Below, in pieces: positions 30,831 to 34,445 of a DNA stretch of 34,445 nt. The notes below the pieces were generated by a model. That model made no database searches. It was not told where the DNA came from and saw nothing but the letters and a program-made list of their open reading frames with translations. A program made the position numbers and the translations under genes. Numbering within the stretch: position 1 is the first letter of the stretch; the number at the start of each line of letters is the position of its first letter. The stretch comes from Acidobacteriota bacterium (GTDB lineage: Bacteria; Acidobacteriota; Terriglobia; Bryobacterales; Bryobacteraceae): positions 1-34,445 of the forward strand of contig JACQZS010000006.1 in the NCBI GenBank assembly GCA_016213725.1, read 5' to 3'.

Positions 30831-31655
30831 CTATTCGTCGAGGAAGATGGCGCCGCAGAGGGTGTCGAGCTGAGCGGGGGTGCAGCCGGCGGCGAGATCG
30901 TCGACGAGGACACCGCCGTCGGCGAGGGAGGGTGCTCCTTCGCCGGCGGAGAGGGCGAGCTGGAGGCGGTCGAGTTCGCGGGCGAACCAGGCGCGGAGTT
31001 CGGAGCCGGAGAGGAGATGGCGGGTGCTGAGGAAAGGGCTGGGCTTGAGGCGGAGGAGCCAGTTTGAGTTGGGGGGCGCGGTTTCGAGAACGATGCCGTC
31101 GATGGGGGCGAGGATGCGGGCTTCGGCGCCGGGGCGGTGGAGAGAGAGGGCGGGGCTATTGGCGATGATCGGGGTGCCGGGCGTGGGGAGGGTGAAGGTG
31201 GGGTTGGCGCCGGCGAGGCGGCGGCCGATCAAGTCGAGGCCGATGAGATAAGAGCCGTCGGGCTGGAGTTGGGCCCAGGTGTGGCCGCGGTGGTAGAGAC
31301 GGTCAGTGGGAATGGCGAGGCCGGAGACTTCGATGAGATCGGGGGCGGGTTCGGGGGGATGAACTTGTAGCAGCTTGGCGTGGGTGGCGCACTCGCGGCA
31401 GTCGAAGCCGCGTTCGCAGACACGGCCGGAGAGTTCGCCGGTGAAATCGTGGCGGCAGGCGCGCTCCTGGGGTGGGAGGTCATGGAAGGCGGAGTCCCAT
31501 TGGATGAGGGGGACACGGCCGCGGCGGAAAGCGGAGAAGCTGCGCCAGGCGGCGAGGATGAGGGTGGAGACGACGACGGCGGCGACGGCGAAGAAGATGC
31601 CGAGGAAGAGGACGTAGCCGAAGCTCCATTGGAAGCCGTAAACCCAGGGAAACAT
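30831..31655 (-). CDS. Membrane-anchored GcvH-like protein lacking the lipoyl lysine
   Basis: 274 residues with a GGAG ribosome site 6 nt before the ATG at 31655. One N-terminal helix (~12-37) is followed by a Cys-containing segment (C67, C80, C86, C89 in CRHDFTGELSGRVCERGFDCREC), then a region like glycine-cleavage H protein (LYHRGHTWAQLQPDGSYLIGLDLIGRRLAG ... ILAPIDGIVLE). No lysine occurs at ~160-200, so it cannot be lipoylated in the usual way. The C-terminal ~65 residues are unrelated to GcvH. It is the last gene of the redox operon, 2 bp after the NrfD-like gene. The cysteines may bind a metal or cluster. Role unknown. Confidence 0.72.
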   Translation of the reverse strand: MFPWVYGFQWSFGYVLFLGIFFAVAAVVVSTLILAAWRSFSAFRRGRVPLIQWDSAFHDLPPQERACRHDFTGELSGRVCERGFDCRECATHAKLLQVHPPEPAPDLIEVSGLAIPTDRLYHRGHTWAQLQPDGSYLIGLDLIGRRLAGANPTFTLPTPGTPIIANSPALSLHRPGAEARILAPIDGIVLETAPPNSNWLLRLKPSPFLSTRHLLSGSELRAWFARELDRLQLALSAGEGAPSLADGGVLVDDLAAGCTPAQLDTLCGAIFLDE

Positions 31656-31657
31656 AG

Positions 31658-32938
31658 TTAGCTCCTTTTGCTGGACAGGGCGAGTTCGCGCTCCTGCGGG
31701 AAGAGGGTGAGGTAGCGGTAAGAGAACGAGTAGACGAGGACGGCGTAGGCGATGATGGCGCCGAAGGCGGCGTATTCCTGCCAACTGGGCGAGTAGTAGA
31801 GGAAGCGGTCGAAGGGGAGAGTGGGGAGAGCCATGGTCTGGATGGTGAGGACGAAGCGGTTGAGAGTGACGCCGAGGCAGGCGAGGATGGCGCCGGTGAT
31901 GAGTGCTCCGCGGCGGGCGCGCCAGGAGGGGCGGATGAGAATGGCGGCGGGCAGCAGGCCGAAGAGGACGATTTCGGCGAAGAGCATCCAGGTGCCGAAG
32001 GCGGATTCGAGGTAGAAGCGATGGGCGGGGAAGCCGCGGCCGGGGGCGGTCTGGTTGATCCAGAGGAGGGTGTCGATGGTTTTGAGGAAGACGTAGGCGA
32101 GGAGGAGCTTGCCGGAGATGCGGCCGAGGGTGTCGTAGACAGCGGCTTGGATGAGGCGGCGGCGGGCGAGCTTCTCGACGAGCCAGGTGGTGAGGGCGAC
32201 GAAGGAGGGTCCGGCGGCCATGGCGGAGAGGATGAAGAGGAAGAAGGTGGAGGGCCAGATGGCGAAGCCTTCGCGGAAGACAAATGGGCGGCCACGGAGA
32301 ACTCCGAAGAGGCCGCCCAGAGAGCCCTGGTGAAAGAAGGAAAGCAAAGTACCAACCAGGGCAAAGACGACCATCAGCTTGTGCAGCTCCCACTCGAAGA
32401 CGAGGAACGAGGGGCGGAGCTTGAGCTGACGGTTTTTGAGAACCAGAGGGACGTACTCGATGGCGAGGACGGCGAGGTAGCAGGTGATGCAGAAGGTGAC
32501 CTCAGTGAGCATCGAGTGGACATTGGGGTGGTAGTAAGTGAACCAGGCGCGGAGGGGCTGGCCGACGTCGACGGCGAGGACGACCATGGCGCCGGAGTAG
32601 CAGGTGAGGCCGATGACGACGGCGGAGTTGATGACGGCCTTGAGTTCCTTGTTGCGGAGGACGTAGAGGAGGAAGCCGGTGAAGAAGGCGCCGGCGCCGA
32701 GGGCGATGATGGTGAGGTCGAGGAAGATCCAGAGGCCGAAGGCGTAGCGATTGTCCATGTTGGTATGGAAGAGGCCCTGGCTGAGGCAGAGGTACATGGC
32801 GTAAGCGCCGAGGGCGAGGAGGCCGAACCAGGGGAGGAGCCAGAGAGAGAAGCGCGCGAGGGTGGAGCGGGAGGCGCCGCGATTGATGAAGCGGCGGTCA
32901 ATGGATGCGGCTGGGGCGGAGGCGAGAGCGCTAGGCAT
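31658..32938 (-). CDS. NrfD/PsrC-family integral membrane subunit (quinone-interacting)
   Basis: 426 residues with about ten hydrophobic helices. The start at 32938 (MPSALASAPAASIDRRF) is chosen because the ribosome-proximal region overlaps the Fe-S gene by 8 bp; the longer frame is Pro/Ser-rich shadow translation. Typical features are NMDNRYAFGLWIFLDLTIIALGAGAFFTGFLLYVL, WELHKLMVVFALVGTLLSFFHQGSLGGLFGVL and NRFVLTIQTM, close to HybB/DsrP-like members of the family. These subunits exchange electrons with quinones through a Fe-S partner. Here the partner is the four-cluster protein encoded upstream. Confidence 0.9.
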   Translation of the reverse strand: MPSALASAPAASIDRRFINRGASRSTLARFSLWLLPWFGLLALGAYAMYLCLSQGLFHTNMDNRYAFGLWIFLDLTIIALGAGAFFTGFLLYVLRNKELKAVINSAVVIGLTCYSGAMVVLAVDVGQPLRAWFTYYHPNVHSMLTEVTFCITCYLAVLAIEYVPLVLKNRQLKLRPSFLVFEWELHKLMVVFALVGTLLSFFHQGSLGGLFGVLRGRPFVFREGFAIWPSTFFLFILSAMAAGPSFVALTTWLVEKLARRRLIQAAVYDTLGRISGKLLLAYVFLKTIDTLLWINQTAPGRGFPAHRFYLESAFGTWMLFAEIVLFGLLPAAILIRPSWRARRGALITGAILACLGVTLNRFVLTIQTMALPTLPFDRFLYYSPSWQEYAAFGAIIAYAVLVYSFSYRYLTLFPQERELALSSKRS

Positions 32939-33659
32939 GGCGGGACTCCTGGAGGGCGTTGCGGAGGGAGGCGCTGGAGGTTTTGTAGACGATCTTGGGG
33001 CCGGTGCGGAGGGAGTCGAGCAGGCGGAAGCAGGCGTGTCCGGCGGCTTTGGCGGCGAACTCGGATTGGTTGAGATCGCCGAAGGCGATGGCCTGGGCGG
33101 GGCAGGCCTCGGCGCAGGCGGGCTGGTAGGAGACGGGGCCATTTTCGCCATTGGCGGCGGCCTGCTGGCGGGCGGCGTGCCAGCGGCCGTGGCAGAAGTT
33201 GCACTTTTCGACGGTGCCGCGCTGGCGGACGCCGACTTCGGGGTTGAGGGTGAGTTCGAAGCCGGCGGGCCACTGGGGATCCCACCAGTTGAAGGCGCGG
33301 GCCTGGTAGGGGCAGGCGGCCATGCAGTAACGGCAGCCCAGGCAGCGTTCGGGGATCTGGCCGACGATGCCGGTGGCCGGATCGATGGCGACGGCGTTCT
33401 GGGGGCAGACGCTCTGGCAGGGGGTTTCCTCGCCGCACTGCATACAGGAGATGGGGATGAAGGCGTCGCGGCCTTCGTGCTCGACGCGGAATACGCGGAG
33501 CCAGTTGAGGCCGGTGCGCGTGGTGGCCTTGGGGTGAGGCGGGGGGACGTTGTTTTCGACGGCGCAGGCGACGGAGCAGCTGCCGCAGCCGTTGCAGCGG
33601 TCGAGGTCGATGATCATGCCGTAGCGGGCGGCGGGAGCGGGTTTGCGGGTGTCGATCAT
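32931..33659 (-). CDS. Four-[4Fe-4S] ferredoxin-like electron-transfer subunit (NrfC/HybA/PsrB type)
   Basis: 242 residues. Four cluster motifs are visible: CNGCGSCSVAC, CMQCGEETPCQSVCP, CLGCRYCMAACPYQ, and the split set CNFCHGRW with CAEACPAQA. No Tat signal is seen; MIDTRKPAPAARYGM precedes the first cluster, so export may depend on the large subunit. It carries electrons between the molybdopterin-type subunit and the NrfD-like membrane protein. The start overlaps the upstream stop (ATGA, 33656-33659). Confidence 0.93.
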   Translation of the reverse strand: MIDTRKPAPAARYGMIIDLDRCNGCGSCSVACAVENNVPPPHPKATTRTGLNWLRVFRVEHEGRDAFIPISCMQCGEETPCQSVCPQNAVAIDPATGIVGQIPERCLGCRYCMAACPYQARAFNWWDPQWPAGFELTLNPEVGVRQRGTVEKCNFCHGRWHAARQQAAANGENGPVSYQPACAEACPAQAIAFGDLNQSEFAAKAAGHACFRLLDSLRTGPKIVYKTSSASLRNALQESRHA

Positions 33660-34445
33660 GCGGGGACCACCTTTGAGCCGGGGACGATCCAGGAACCGCT
33701 GGCGTTGACGCGGCAGAGCTGAGAGAAAGAGGGGCCGGTGGAGAGAGAGACGAGGCCGGGAGGGAGATTGGGGTCAGAAGCGACCTTGATGGGGAGGCGG
33801 CCTTGGGGGGATTCGAGGAGAGCGGAGCGGCCTTCGGCGAGGTTGAGGCTGCGGAGGGTTTCGGGGTGGAGGGCGGCGCTGCGGGGCGCGGGGCGGAGGT
33901 CGGACTCCTGCCAGAGCTTGCCGAGCATGGGGGAGACGGAGGCGGCGCGCCAGCCGTAGGCGGCGAGTTGGAGGGGCTCGGCGGGTCGGTTGGCGGCGGC
34001 GATGAGTTGCTCTGGGGTGAGATTGGCAGGCAGGAAGCGGGCGGGTGGACCGGCGGCGGGGGGCGCGGCGGAGGCGGACCAGGAACCGCCGCTTTCGAGG
34101 AGCTCTTTTTCGCCGGCGTTGAGGGCTTTGATGCGTTCCTTGATGCGATCCGCAAAGGGGGTTTCGTCGCCGGCGAGTTGAGCGATGAAGTCCGCGGCGT
34201 GGATGGCGTCTTTGGGGGGAGCGAGGAGGGCGGGGGAGAGGGCGAAGCGGGGGGTGGGATCGTCGTAGGCCGGAGGAGCGTCGGCGAGGGTTTCGAGGAA
34301 AACGGGGATGGGGAGGATCCACTGGGCGTACTGGGTCCAGGGGCTCTGGCTCCAGGCGAGGGCGATGATGGCGGCGCGGGGGGTGAGCTTGGGTTCGATG
34401 AGGGACCAGGGGATGGAGCAGCCGGGCTGGGGATCGTCGATGACG
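33656..34445 (-). CDS. Molybdopterin oxidoreductase-like large subunit (C-terminal part; 5' end beyond window)
   Basis: The frame is open from the right window edge to the stop at 33656, giving about 262 residues of C-terminus. No initiation codon is needed inside the window; the internal ATG at 33928 is not the start. The sequence has TPRAAIIALAWSQSPWTQYAQWILPIPVFLETLAD, then GWRAASVSPMLGKLWQ and a terminal domain SAALHPETLRSLNLAEGRSALLESPQGRLPIKVASDPNLPPGLVSLSTGP, typical of the molybdopterin dinucleotide-binding C-domain of DMSO-reductase-family or related ACIII subunits. Whether it binds molybdenum cannot be judged without the N-terminal part. It is the first visible gene of the redox operon. 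Confidence 0.8.
   Translation of the reverse strand, partial: VIDDPQPGCSIPWSLIEPKLTPRAAIIALAWSQSPWTQYAQWILPIPVFLETLADAPPAYDDPTPRFALSPALLAPPKDAIHAADFIAQLAGDETPFADRIKERIKALNAGEKELLESGGSWSASAAPPAAGPPARFLPANLTPEQLIAAANRPAEPLQLAAYGWRAASVSPMLGKLWQESDLRPAPRSAALHPETLRSLNLAEGRSALLESPQGRLPIKVASDPNLPPGLVSLSTGPSFSQLCRVNASGSWIVPGSKVVPA

Noticed and set aside
32021-33073. 350-codon + strand frame over the NrfD-like gene
   Set aside because: Antisense shadow caused by GC skew; Glu/Gly/Asp-rich with no known motif.
1-34445. CRISPR arrays, tRNA or rRNA genes
   Set aside because: No regularly spaced repeats, no T-loop-type motif and no rRNA-like stretch were recognised by eye.

Overview
The window looks like chromosome of a GC-rich acidobacterium, probably close to Solibacter/Bryobacter. 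This is an inference. It rests on the acidobacterial type of winged-helix regulator, the acidobacterial 'NGSKSRGPKT' hypothetical protein, a GH172/DUF2961 protein, hopanoid genes (hpnJ/hpnI) and lipid A genes (lpxA/lpxD). No rRNA, tRNA, CRISPR array, transposase or integrase was seen. Genes are packed tightly: many neighbours share ATGA or GTGA overlaps, and all five convergent gene pairs abut stop-to-stop or overlap.

Layout. 0-5.2 kb (+): a 5'-truncated GH172/HEAT protein, a CrtC/AttH-like protein coupled to an ICMT-Lgt fusion membrane protein, two tandem rhodaneses and a degenerate histidine-kinase-like protein. 5.2-7.4 kb: a MobB-like P-loop protein and lpxD (-), divergent from lpxA (+) across 39 bp that hold a perfect 15-nt palindrome. 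7.4-10.7 kb (-): a four-gene operon, hpnJ, two half-size EamA/SMR membrane proteins, then hpnI, probably for cyclitol-modified hopanoids. 10.7-15.9 kb (-): a short winged-helix membrane regulator, a fusion of a JAMM metalloprotease with a PLP aminotransferase, a conserved hypothetical, and a YjhG/YagF-type xylonate dehydratase. 15.9-18.5 kb: a REPIN-like inverted repeat, a DUF438/hemerythrin/PAS protein with a DUF1858-DUF2249 partner, and a higBA module. 18.6-24.3 kb: an Rpe-like epimerase, a PpiC/SurA isomerase, an HExxH protein with a G11 tract, a TlpA-like lipoprotein, an isolated DsbD-alpha-like protein, a GT9 transferase and an ArnT/PMT-like membrane glycosyltransferase.

24.3-27.3 kb: xseA, whose 3' third is repeated 1,573 bp downstream. 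Between the copies lies lower-GC DNA carrying a secreted cysteine-rich protein with its own promoter. 27.3-30.8 kb (+): an operon of a c-type-haem sensor kinase, an archaemetzincin and an NtrC-type sigma54 activator. 30.8-34.4 kb (-): a convergent redox operon (molybdopterin oxidoreductase-like large subunit cut by the window end, four-cluster Fe-S protein, NrfD-like membrane subunit, GcvH-like membrane protein). The haem sensor and sigma54 activator plausibly report on redox state and may control respiratory genes of this kind.

Base composition adds a large-scale signal. The + strand is strongly C-rich up to about 4.5 kb, mixed to about 7.8 kb, then strongly G-rich to the end, whatever the gene orientation. 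That is a GC-skew switch, suggesting a replication-strand change or a rearrangement boundary. The best candidates for something new are the haem-kinase/archaemetzincin/NtrC operon beside the redox operon, the JAMM-aminotransferase fusion, the paired small transporters inside the hopanoid operon, and the xseA duplication with its cargo.
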